The translations under genes and the position numbers were made by a program. Below the pieces are notes generated by a model. It saw only the letters and a program-made list of their open reading frames with translations, made no database searches and had not been told where the DNA came from. Shown here piece after piece: positions 16,455 to 24,421 of a stretch of 64,000 nt of DNA (within the stretch, counting starts at the first letter, position 1; each line of letters opens with the position of its first letter). The DNA is taken from assembly GCF_002090115.1 (NCBI RefSeq), contig NZ_BBRK01000005.1:496001-560000 (forward strand). The letters run 5' to 3'. The stretch comes from Demequina sp. NBRC 110054 (GTDB lineage Bacteria; Actinomycetota; Actinomycetes; Actinomycetales; Demequinaceae).

Positions 16455-18269
16455 ATGGCATTGACGGCACCTGGATCGACGACCGTCCCCCTCGCAGTCG
16501 ACACCCCCACCGACCACACCTTCATCGCACTGCTGCGTACGCGCGCCGCGGAGGCACCGGATCACGTGTACTGCGAGTACAAGGACGATGCCGGGGCCTG
16601 GGTGGGCGTCACGATCGCCGACTTCCTCGCGGAGGTCGAGCGCGTCGCCAAGGGCCTCATGGTGCTGGGCGTCGAGAAGGGCGCCACGGTCGCGCTGCAG
16701 TGCAACACCCGCTACGAGTGGGTGCTCATCGACTTCGCGATCCAGGCGGCGGGCGCGATCACGGTGCCTGTGTACCCGACGTCGTCCCAGCATCAGGTCC
16801 AGGGGATCAACGATGACTCGGAGCTGTCGCTCATGGTGGTCGAGAACGAGGGGCATGCCGAGGTCGCCCGCGCGATCGAGGGCGGTCCTCGCGTCCTCGT
16901 CATCGACGACGCGGACTCCCCTGCGATCGCGCTCCTCACGTCCGCGGGCGAGCACGTCTCGGACGCCGAGCTCGCGGCGCGCGCGGAGGGCATCACCAAG
17001 AACGACATCGCCACGATCGTCTACACCTCGGGCACGACGGGGCGCCCCAAGGGCGTCGCGCTCCCGCACCGAGCCTTCGTCGAGTGGACCATCAACGGCG
17101 CCGCGGACCCCGACTTCGGCACGCTCGCCCACGACGGCGCACGACTGCTGCTCTTCCTGCCGCTCGCGCACGTGCTCGCACGCCACGTCGAGACGCTCGC
17201 GCTGCACTGCGGCGCGGTGCTCGGCCTCGCGCCGAGCCCGAAGACCCTCGCGCAGGACCTCAAGACGTTCAAGCCGACCTGGATCATGGCCGTGCCTCGC
17301 GTGCTCGAGACGTTCTACAACGTGGTCGACTCGCACGCGGGCGGAAAGATCCGCCAACGGCTCTTCCGCTGGGCCGCGGAGGTCTCGCGCGACATCGACC
17401 GCACCCGCCAGACGGGACACCGCACGCTCGGGCTACACGTGCGCGCGTGGGTCGCCAAGCGCCTGGTGCTGAACAAGGTGCAGGCCGCGCTCGGGGGCCA
17501 ACTCAAGTACATCGTGTGCGGCGGCGCGAAGCTGTCGGAGAAGATCTCCCACTTCTACGGGGGGCTCGCGATCCACGTGATGGAGGGCTACGGCTCGACC
17601 GAGCTCGCCGGCCCGATGACGTGCAACCCGCCGTCGCTCGTCAAGGTCGGAACTGTCGGTCGCCCCTATCCCGGCGGCGCCGTCAGCATCGCCGAGGACG
17701 GCGAGATCCTCGCGCGGGGCCCGAACATGTTCGTCGGCTACTACCGCAACCCGGAGGCGACCGCCGAGGTCGTGCGCGACGGCTGGTTCCACACCGGGGA
17801 CCTCGGCTCGCTCGACGAGGACGGCTACCTCACCATCACCGGCCGCAAGAAGGAGATCCTCGTCACCGCCGGCGGCAAGAACGTGCAGCCCGCCGCTCTC
17901 GAGGACGCGATCAGGCCGTACCCGCTGGTCCAGGAGGTCGTGGTCGTCGGCGACGGCAAGCCCTTCATCGGTGCGCTCCTCTCGCTCGACGAGACGATGC
18001 TCCCCGCGTGGCTCAAGACCAAGGGTCTGCCCTCGATGTCGGTCGCGGAGGCGGCGGAGCACCCGTTCGTCAAGGAGCACCTCCAGCACATCGTCGACCA
18101 GGCGAACCTGCTCGTGTCGCGCGCGGAGGCGATCCGGGAATGGCGGGTCCTGCCGCGCGAGCTGAGTGAGAAGCGGGACGAGCTGTCCGCGTCGCTCAAG
18201 GTGCGCCGCAAGCAGGTCGAGGCGCACTTCTCCGAGGTCATCTCGAGCATCTACGGCGGGGTCCGCTGA
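16455..18269 (+). CDS. long-chain fatty-acid--CoA ligase (AMP-forming)
   Basis: Activates fatty acids to acyl-CoA through an acyl-AMP intermediate, for lipid synthesis or beta-oxidation. The 604-residue protein has the adenylation motifs in order: YTSGTTGRPKGV, the GYGSTELAG aryl/acyl pocket, DGWFHTGDLG and GRKKEILVTAGGKNV with the C-terminal lysine region. Length and sequence resemble the FadD15-type bacterial long-chain synthetases. ATG 16455 is 6 bases after a -10 motif. The gene stands alone between ppgK and a transporter, and is the likely target of the tandem palindromes. Confidence 0.92.
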   Translation: MALTAPGSTTVPLAVDTPTDHTFIALLRTRAAEAPDHVYCEYKDDAGAWVGVTIADFLAEVERVAKGLMVLGVEKGATVALQCNTRYEWVLIDFAIQAAGAITVPVYPTSSQHQVQGINDDSELSLMVVENEGHAEVARAIEGGPRVLVIDDADSPAIALLTSAGEHVSDAELAARAEGITKNDIATIVYTSGTTGRPKGVALPHRAFVEWTINGAADPDFGTLAHDGARLLLFLPLAHVLARHVETLALHCGAVLGLAPSPKTLAQDLKTFKPTWIMAVPRVLETFYNVVDSHAGGKIRQRLFRWAAEVSRDIDRTRQTGHRTLGLHVRAWVAKRLVLNKVQAALGGQLKYIVCGGAKLSEKISHFYGGLAIHVMEGYGSTELAGPMTCNPPSLVKVGTVGRPYPGGAVSIAEDGEILARGPNMFVGYYRNPEATAEVVRDGWFHTGDLGSLDEDGYLTITGRKKEILVTAGGKNVQPAALEDAIRPYPLVQEVVVVGDGKPFIGALLSLDETMLPAWLKTKGLPSMSVAEAAEHPFVKEHLQHIVDQANLLVSRAEAIREWRVLPRELSEKRDELSASLKVRRKQVEAHFSEVISSIYGGVR

Positions 18270-18335
18270 CCGAAGCCGGGCCCGCGCCCGGTTCTCTCCC
18301 CGCCACGTCCGCGTTCTCCCGGACAAGCAAGGGCC

Positions 18336-18484
18336 GCATCGTCCCCTGCCCCCCTGCATCGCGCCCACCGAGACGCGACCGCATCGTCCCCGCCGCATCG
18401 CCTGCCCTCTCCGCACACTCCTTCACGTCAAGGAATCTCGCATAGTGAGACGCCTGTTCCGGCTGACGGGATGCGCGCTAGGCT
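18336..18484 (+). promoter_or_regulatory. spacer with two GCATCGTCC words and the MHS-transporter promoter
   Basis: The 276-base gap after fadD holds GCATCGTCC at 18336-18344 and 18381-18389, with further GCATCG copies between and after, in a C-rich stretch. Downstream, TTCCGG (18457-18462), a 16-base gap and TAGGCT (18479-18484) form a plausible promoter about 60 bases before the transporter start. I see no gene in the gap. Confidence 0.5.
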
Positions 18485-18545
18485 ATTGAGCATCCGTTCA
18501 GCACATTGCCATCGCTGAACCTCCCCACACATGCCTGGAGGACGC

Positions 18546-19964
18546 ATGCCATCGACCCAGCAGACCAACCTCAACAGCCCGGGCCGCGTGATCACCGCGA
18601 GCCTCGTGGGCACGACGATCGAGTTCTACGACTTCTACGTCTACGCGACCGCGGCCGTGCTCGTGTTCCCGAAGCTCTTCTTCCCGTCGGACAACGACAC
18701 CACCGCGCTGCTCGCCTCGTTCGCCGTGTTCGGCGCGGCGATGATCGCGCGACCCGTCGGCGCGCTCGTGTTCGGCCACATGGGTGACCGCCGCGGCCGC
18801 AAGGCCACGCTCGTCGTGTCGCTGCTGCCGATGGGCATCGCGACGTTCCTCATCGGTGTCCTGCCGACGTACGACCAGATCGGCGTCGTCGCTCCGTTCC
18901 TGCTGCTGATCCTGCGCCTCACGCAGGGCTTCGCTCTCGGCGGGGAGTGGTCCGGCGCCGCCCTCGTCGCCACAGAGAATGCCCCCGCGGGCAAGCGCGC
19001 GCTCTACGGCACGTTCCCGCAGCTCGGCGCACCGATCGGCTTCATCATCGCCAACGGCCTGTTCCTCACGATCAACGCCGCACTCCCCCACCCCGACGAC
19101 TCGCTGCTCGCCTCCGACGCGTTCCTCAGCTGGGGATGGCGCATCCCGTTCCTGTTCTCGGCGATCATGGTCATCATCGGCCTGTGGGTCCGCCTCAAGC
19201 TGGTCGAGTCGACCGCCTTCACCGAGGCCGAGAAGCGGGGCAAGATCCGCGCGCTGCCGCTGGGCGACACCTTCCGCTTCCACTGGCGCGAGGTCATCCT
19301 GGGCACGTTCATCATGCTCGCCACCTACGTGCTCTTCTACCTGATGACGAGCTTCACGCTGAGCTACGGCACCCACGCCGCGGACGGCTCTCCGTCGGGC
19401 CTGGGCATGACCTATCAGCACTTCGTGCTCATGCAGATCATCGCGGTGGTCTTCTTCGGCATCTTCACCGCGGTCGCGGGCCCGCTCGCGGACGCGATCG
19501 GCCGCAGGCTCACGCTGCTGTGGACGACGGCCGCGATCATCGCCTTCGCCCTCGTGCTGCCGTTCTTCCTCACCGCGCAGACCGACGCGTCGTTCACCGG
19601 CGCGATGGTGCAGTCGGCCCTCATCATCGGCTTCACGCTCATGGGGCTCACCTTCGGCCCGATGGGCGCTCTGCTGCCCGAGCTGTTCCCCACCAACGTC
19701 CGGTACACCGGCTCGGCGGTCGCGTACAACCTGTCGTCGATCCTCGGCGCGGCACTCGCACCGATCATCGCCGTCGCGCTGTGGTCCGCCGCGGACAGCA
19801 CCTGGCCCGTGGGCCTCTACCTCGCGGGCGCAGGCGTGCTGACCTTCATCGCGCTGCTGCTCACGCGGGAGACCAAGGACTCGGACTACGACCGCGCCTC
19901 GGCCGACGACGCACGCGACGCCGACGAGCCCGACTCGGCACTCGCGGAGGTCCCCCTGCCGTAG
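18546..19964 (+). CDS. MFS transporter, metabolite:H+ symporter (MHS) family
   Basis: A proton-coupled importer of a small organic acid, betaine or similar solute. The 472-residue protein has about twelve hydrophobic segments, the loop-2/3 signature GHMGDRRGRKATLV, the opening TTIEFYDFYVYATAA and RLTQGFALGGEWSGAAL, all typical of the MHS group that includes ProP, KgtP and ShiA. GGAGG precedes ATG 18546; ATG 18531 overlaps that site and is rejected. The C-terminal tail is acidic (SDYDRASADDARDADEPD). A strong terminator follows, so it is a single-gene unit or the end of the fadD region. Confidence 0.88.
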   Translation: MPSTQQTNLNSPGRVITASLVGTTIEFYDFYVYATAAVLVFPKLFFPSDNDTTALLASFAVFGAAMIARPVGALVFGHMGDRRGRKATLVVSLLPMGIATFLIGVLPTYDQIGVVAPFLLLILRLTQGFALGGEWSGAALVATENAPAGKRALYGTFPQLGAPIGFIIANGLFLTINAALPHPDDSLLASDAFLSWGWRIPFLFSAIMVIIGLWVRLKLVESTAFTEAEKRGKIRALPLGDTFRFHWREVILGTFIMLATYVLFYLMTSFTLSYGTHAADGSPSGLGMTYQHFVLMQIIAVVFFGIFTAVAGPLADAIGRRLTLLWTTAAIIAFALVLPFFLTAQTDASFTGAMVQSALIIGFTLMGLTFGPMGALLPELFPTNVRYTGSAVAYNLSSILGAALAPIIAVALWSAADSTWPVGLYLAGAGVLTFIALLLTRETKDSDYDRASADDARDADEPDSALAEVPLP

Positions 19965-19982
19965 CGGCCCTGCCACGCATCA

Positions 19983-20028
19983 CGAAGGCCGTCGCCCCTG
20001 GTTCCCATGGAAGGGGCGACGGCCTTCG
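19983..20028 (+). terminator. strong stem-loop terminator after the MHS transporter
   Basis: Perfect 17-base arms, cgaaggccgtcgcccct (19983-19999) and its complement (20012-20028), surround a 12-base loop and are followed by a T-containing tail (tctgtctg). It lies 19 bases after the transporter stop. Confidence 0.9.
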
Positions 20029-20182
20029 TCTGTCTGAGCGGGACGCTTCTCAGCGTGCCGGTGGGGTCGTCTCGCGACGAGCCCGTGCCAGGCGCGGTCC
20101 AGACGCCCCGGCATGAAGCAATGCGGTGCCGCTCAGCATCGGCGCCTCTCGGCGCGCGGGCGTCGCCGACGCGGCAGAGCAG

Positions 20183-20851
20183 TCAGTCCTGATCGGCAAG
20201 CAGGCGGTACAAGCGCTTGCGGGCGTCAGCGAGCACCTCGACCACCTGGGGGGTGAGGTCGGATCCGGGAACCCTGGCCACGTGCACGGCGGCCTCGTGG
20301 AGAGCGCCGAGCTCGGCCCTCAGGCTGCCCGCGCTCTGATCGGCCGCGCTGGCCTCGAACAGTCCCGCGTGCGCGTCGCCGTGCTGCTCGAGCCACGCAC
20401 CGCCGGCCTCGGTGAGGGACGCTGTCTTGCGACCGTCGATGGTCTCGATCGTCACGAGGCCCTCGTCCTCGAGCGCCTGAAGCGTCGGATAGATCGAGCC
20501 GGGGCTCGGGGTCCAGGCGCCGCCGCTGCGCTCTTCGATCTCGTGGATGAGGTCGTAGCCGTGTCGGGGCTGCTCGCCGAGCAGGACCAGGACGGCCGCA
20601 CGCACGTCGCCTCGCGAGCGACCGCCGGGGCCGCGGCGTCCGCTTCGTCCGCCACCGCGGCCGCCTCCGCCGTGACCGCCGCCGCGCCGACCACCGTGTC
20701 CGCCTCGACCGGGCCAGGGACCCTCGGGACCGGGCCCCGGGCCCTCTCCGCGGCCGTCGAAGCCGCCGTGCCGCTGCCGATGTCCTCCGCGTCCGCCTGC
20801 TCGGCCCTCGCGGAATTCCTCGGCTCGCATCTCTTCGTCGTGATCTCTCAT
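20183..20851 (-). CDS. PadR-family regulator with Gly/Arg/His-rich N-terminus
   Basis: A winged-helix repressor of 222 residues. Residues from about 13 to 83 are Gly/Arg/His-rich low-complexity sequence (GRGGHGGRRGGGHGGGG), then comes the PadR domain: DVRAAVLVLLGEQPRHGYDL, TPSPGSIYPTLQALEDEGLV. The arrangement resembles YqjI of E. coli, where a His-rich N-terminus binds nickel. Here His is sparser and Cys is absent, so metal sensing is only a guess. ATG 20851 is 6 bases after AAGGAG; ATG 20854 is also possible. An ATATCGCGATAT palindrome lies 65 bases upstream, suggesting autoregulation. Confidence 0.88.
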   Translation of the reverse strand: MRDHDEEMRAEEFREGRAGGRGGHRQRHGGFDGRGEGPGPGPEGPWPGRGGHGGRRGGGHGGGGRGGGRSGRRGPGGRSRGDVRAAVLVLLGEQPRHGYDLIHEIEERSGGAWTPSPGSIYPTLQALEDEGLVTIETIDGRKTASLTEAGGAWLEQHGDAHAGLFEASAADQSAGSLRAELGALHEAAVHVARVPGSDLTPQVVEVLADARKRLYRLLADQD

Positions 20852-20915
20852 CATGAACTCCTTCCGTGTCATGCCTCGCTCTGCCATTTGCAGTGCATCG
20901 CGACACATTCACGAT

Positions 20916-20927
20916 ATATCGCGATAT
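20916..20927. promoter_or_regulatory. putative PadR operator
   Basis: A perfect 12-base palindrome, ATATCGCGATAT, embedded in an unusually AT-rich patch (20911-20930) of this GC-rich DNA. It lies between padR and the divergent acetyltransferase gene. Palindromes of the form TATATCGCGATATA are familiar upstream of PadR genes of this type (from memory). Confidence 0.65.
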
Positions 20928-21071
20928 CGCGGGCGTCAACACCGCACGCAGCCGGGCGCTTCGCGTCGTCGACAGCCGGACACCCTCTGACGCCACGCGC
21001 AACTCTGCCTCGGCGCGTCACGCCCGACACTCCGACCCGCATCCCGCGACGTGTCGCTCGGCGCCCGGGCA

Positions 21072-21077
21072 TACGCT
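21072..21077 (+). promoter_or_regulatory. -10 element of a leaderless promoter (GNAT gene)
   Basis: TACGCT ends 6 bases before ATG 21084. There is no convincing ribosome site. Confidence 0.5.
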
Positions 21078-21083
21078 CGGGGC

Positions 21084-21677
21084 ATGGCGTTCTCCGACAC
21101 TCCGACCCTCAGCCACGACCTGGTGCGCCTCGAGCCGCTCGCACTCGCGCACCACGACGACCTGTGCGAAGCCGTCTCCGTCGGTGAGCTGTGGCGCGCC
21201 TGGTACACATCCATCCCTGCGCCGCACGCGATGGAGCAGGAGATCGAGCGCAGGCTGTCGCTCCAGTTCGAGGGCCTTATGGCGCCGTGGGCGGTCGTGT
21301 CCGCCGCGACGGGCAAGGCGATCGGCATGACGACGTACATGAACCTCGATGAGTCGAACCGCCGACTCGAGATCGGATCGACCTGGCTCGGACGAGAGGC
21401 GCACGGCACCGGCATCAACCCGGCGGCCAAGCTCCTGCTGCTCACGCGGGCCTTCGACGAGCTCGGCTGCGTCGCAGTCGAGTTCCGCACGCACTGGCAC
21501 AACCACCAGTCGCGCGCCGCGATCGCGCGGCTCGGAGCGAAGCAGGACGGCGTGCTGCGCAGTCACATGCTCCTGCCCGACGGCTCGAGGCGCGACACCG
21601 TCGTCTTCTCGATCCTCGATCACGAGTGGCCGGCCGCCCGCAAAGGGTTGCTCGGAAGGCTCGTCACCCGAGGGTGA
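21084..21677 (+). CDS. GNAT-family N-acetyltransferase (RimJ/RimL type)
   Basis: Transfers an acetyl group from acetyl-CoA to an amine; the acceptor is unknown. The 197-residue protein begins VRLEPLALAHHDDLCEAV and has GTWLGREAHGTGINPAAK-like and VEFRTHWHNHQSRAAIARLGA blocks typical of the RimJ/RimL branch, which acetylates protein N-termini or small molecules. Another ATG lies in frame at 21051, but ATG 21084 follows a -10 motif by 6 bases. It is divergent from padR, across the palindrome, and 40 bases before an MpaB-like gene. Confidence 0.85.
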   Translation: MAFSDTPTLSHDLVRLEPLALAHHDDLCEAVSVGELWRAWYTSIPAPHAMEQEIERRLSLQFEGLMAPWAVVSAATGKAIGMTTYMNLDESNRRLEIGSTWLGREAHGTGINPAAKLLLLTRAFDELGCVAVEFRTHWHNHQSRAAIARLGAKQDGVLRSHMLLPDGSRRDTVVFSILDHEWPAARKGLLGRLVTRG

Positions 21678-21717
21678 CGGGGAATCCACCCGCGCTCCTC
21701 GACGTTCCCTGAGCACG

Positions 21718-22617
21718 ATGTCCCCCTCCGCGAACCCCGTCGTACGACTGCGCCGCCGCGCGGGCCACGCCGTCTTCCTCAAGATCGCGGGCCCCGACGG
21801 CGACGCGGCCCGCGTCCGCGTGCACGACACCCCTGGCCCCCGCTGGTTCCCTCCCGGCAGCCCCATCCGACGCGTCCACGCCGACGTCACGACGTTCGTC
21901 GGCGGGCTGCGCGCGCTGCTGCTGCAGTCGCTCCACCCGCTCGCGATGGCGGGGGTCGCGGGACACTCGGGGTATCGGGGAGACCCGTGGGGTCGCCTCG
22001 CCCGCACGTCGACCTTCCTCGCCTTCACGACCTTCGGCGCCGAGCCCGACGCCGAGCGAATGGTCCAGATGGTGCGCGCCGCGCACGAGAAGGTGCGAGG
22101 GACCGCGCCGGACGGACGACGGTACGAGGCGACCGACCCTCATCTGCTCACGTGGGTGCACATCGCCGAGGCGGATTCGTTCCTCTCTGCCCACCAGCGC
22201 TACGGCGAGCGGCCGCTCAGCCCCGAGCGCGCCGACGAGTACGTCGCGCAGTCGGGCGAGGTCGCTCGCAGGCTCGGAGCGCTCGACGTGCCGCGCACGA
22301 CCGCGGAGCTGGCGGAGGCCTTCGACCGCTACCGCCCCGAGCTTCGCGCGACCCCCGAGGCTCTCGACACCGCGCAGTTCCTCCTCAAGGAGCCGCCCCT
22401 GCCGTGGCCGGTGCGTCCTCCGTACGCCCTCCTGGCGTCGGGCGCGGTCGCCCTGCTGCCCGACTGGGCTCGCGCCGAGCTCGGCCTCGACCGCTGGTCG
22501 ACGCGCACCTTCGGCCCCGCGGCGGGCTCGCTCGCGACGCACGGGATCCGCTGGATGATGGGGTCGGCCGAGCGACGGGCGAGCAACGTCGACGATCCGC
22601 GGCCCGCACGCACGTGA
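21718..22617 (+). CDS. MpaB/latex-clearing-type oxygenase family protein (DUF2236)
   Basis: A 299-residue protein of the family that includes fungal MpaB and bacterial latex-clearing protein, b-type haem oxygenases. The core is recognisable: ADVTTFVGGLRALLLQSLHP with the probable haem-ligand His, RTSTFLAFTTFG and TWVHIAEADSFLSA. No export signal is visible. The substrate is unknown, and many actinobacterial members are uncharacterised. It starts at ATG 21718, 40 bases after the acetyltransferase, and may be transcribed with it. Confidence 0.8.
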   Translation: MSPSANPVVRLRRRAGHAVFLKIAGPDGDAARVRVHDTPGPRWFPPGSPIRRVHADVTTFVGGLRALLLQSLHPLAMAGVAGHSGYRGDPWGRLARTSTFLAFTTFGAEPDAERMVQMVRAAHEKVRGTAPDGRRYEATDPHLLTWVHIAEADSFLSAHQRYGERPLSPERADEYVAQSGEVARRLGALDVPRTTAELAEAFDRYRPELRATPEALDTAQFLLKEPPLPWPVRPPYALLASGAVALLPDWARAELGLDRWSTRTFGPAAGSLATHGIRWMMGSAERRASNVDDPRPART

Positions 22618-22793
22618 CGATCGGGCCACCCCACACGCCGCCCGAGGACCATGCGTACGTGACGCGGACGAAACATCGCCGCGCTAACCTCCTGGCACGC
22701 CCCGGGTAATGCGCAGGACATGAGGGTTTCTCCCCGGAGCGCGGTAGGCCGCGCCCGCGGTCGACCGGCCCGCTGACGAGCTCAGGAGTCCTC

Positions 22794-24323
22794 ATGACCA
22801 CGGTCCCCACCGACGGCGCAGTCCTCACCGACGCGACCGCCCGCCTCGACGCGCTCAAGGCGCGCATCCACGATGAGCTGGATCTGCTGAACTACGGCGG
22901 CCGCGACTGGGTGCCCTCCCCCGGCGACGACGTGCTGGACGTGCTGATCGTCGGCGGCGGCCACGCGGGTCAGGCGCTGTCCTTCGCCCTCGCGCGCAAG
23001 GACATTCGGCGCGTGCTCGTGGTCGACGGCGCGCCCGCGGGCCTCGAGGGCCCGTGGAGCACCCAGGCGCGCATGCGCACGCTGCGCACGCCCAAGATGC
23101 TCAAGGGACCCGACAACGACGTGCCGGCTCTCTCGCCGCGCGAGTGGTTCGTCGCGCGATACGGCCAGGAGAGGTGGGACGCGATCCGCTTCATCCCGCG
23201 CCTGGACTGGCAGGAGTACCTGCAGTTCTACCGCGAGGCCACCGGGATCGACGTCATCAACGAGACCTCGGTGACCAGCATCGTCCCTCCCACGCACCCG
23301 GATGGCCCGTTCACGGTGACGCTCGAGGGCCCCGAGGGCACCACCACGCGGCTCGCGCAGCGGGTCATCTTCGCGACCGGGCTCGAGGGCGCGGGCGGCA
23401 TCGCTGCGCCGCGCCACCTCTTCGGCACCCTCCCGGAGTCGGCCTGGGGCCACACGAGCCACCAGCTCGACTTCGAGGCGATGAAGGGACGACGCATCGG
23501 TGTCCTGGGAGGTGGGGCAAGCGCCTTCGACGTGGCCGGCACCGCACTGGAGCACGGCGCCACGGACGTGCAGCACTTCATGCGTCGCACGGAGATGCCA
23601 GCAGTCAACCCGCTGCGCTGGATGGAGTACGCGTCCTTCGTCGAGCACTTCTGCGACTGGGACGACGCCGACAAGTGGGACTTCATGCGCAAGGTCCTCG
23701 AGATCGATCAGCCGTCGACCCAGTCGAGCATCTGGCGCTGCTTCGAGCACGACAACTACAGCTTCTCGCTCGGCTCGCCGTGGCTGTCGACGCGCATGGA
23801 CGGCGACGAGGTCGTCGTGGATGTCGCGGGCGTCGAGCACCGCTTCGACTACGTCATCGCGGGCACCGGCGTCGCGGTGGACCTGCGCATGCGCCCGGAG
23901 CTGAGCGAGCTCGTCGAGCACATCGCGCTGTGGGGGGACTCCTACACGCCTCCGTCGGGACACGAGCACCTGGGGCTCGCCGCGTACCCCTACCTCACCG
24001 GGTCGTTCCAGTTCACGGCCAAGGACGATGCGGCGGCGCCCTGGATGGGCAGGCTGTACCACTTCGCGCAGGGCGCGCGGGTGACGATGGGCATCACCGG
24101 TCACCAGCTGTCCGGGCTGCCCGCGGGAGTGCAGCGCCTGGTCTGGGGCCTCACGCGCGACCTGTTCCGCGAGCACCAGGCGGCCGTGCGGGCCGACTTC
24201 GACGCCTATGACGAGCGCGAGCTCATCTCGCTCGGCCCGAGGCCCGCCGACCAGCCCCCGATCCAGCGCTTCGCGTCCTCCGCAGAGGCCGAGCAGGCGA
24301 GCCCGGGAGACGTCCAGGTCTGA
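22794..24323 (+). CDS. FAD/NAD(P)-binding oxidoreductase, flavin-monooxygenase-like
   Basis: A 509-residue flavoprotein. It has an FAD-binding fold VLIVGGGHAGQALSFAL (residues about 49-65), an RTLRTPKMLKGP segment, and a second Rossmann motif RIGVLGGGASAFDVAG for NAD(P)H. This two-dinucleotide layout is that of flavin-dependent monooxygenases and related N-hydroxylases. AGGAG lies 6 bases before ATG 22794. The 176-base gap upstream shows no gene. The substrate cannot be inferred; the neighbouring MpaB-like gene is also an oxidase-type protein, but nothing binds the two into a pathway. Confidence 0.8.
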   Translation: MTTVPTDGAVLTDATARLDALKARIHDELDLLNYGGRDWVPSPGDDVLDVLIVGGGHAGQALSFALARKDIRRVLVVDGAPAGLEGPWSTQARMRTLRTPKMLKGPDNDVPALSPREWFVARYGQERWDAIRFIPRLDWQEYLQFYREATGIDVINETSVTSIVPPTHPDGPFTVTLEGPEGTTTRLAQRVIFATGLEGAGGIAAPRHLFGTLPESAWGHTSHQLDFEAMKGRRIGVLGGGASAFDVAGTALEHGATDVQHFMRRTEMPAVNPLRWMEYASFVEHFCDWDDADKWDFMRKVLEIDQPSTQSSIWRCFEHDNYSFSLGSPWLSTRMDGDEVVVDVAGVEHRFDYVIAGTGVAVDLRMRPELSELVEHIALWGDSYTPPSGHEHLGLAAYPYLTGSFQFTAKDDAAAPWMGRLYHFAQGARVTMGITGHQLSGLPAGVQRLVWGLTRDLFREHQAAVRADFDAYDERELISLGPRPADQPPIQRFASSAEAEQASPGDVQV

Positions 24324-24421
24324 ACGCTGCGCCGCATCATCCGTCCACGGGACGACACTTCCGCCCGCCGGCATGATCCACCTCCCACGAACCACTACGC
24401 TCGGTGGCAGGAGGCACAACG

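Noticed and set aside
20208-20221. Second LacI-like palindrome, tacaagcgcttgcg
   Set aside because: It lies inside padR codons for Lys-Arg-Leu-Tyr and is not in a promoter.
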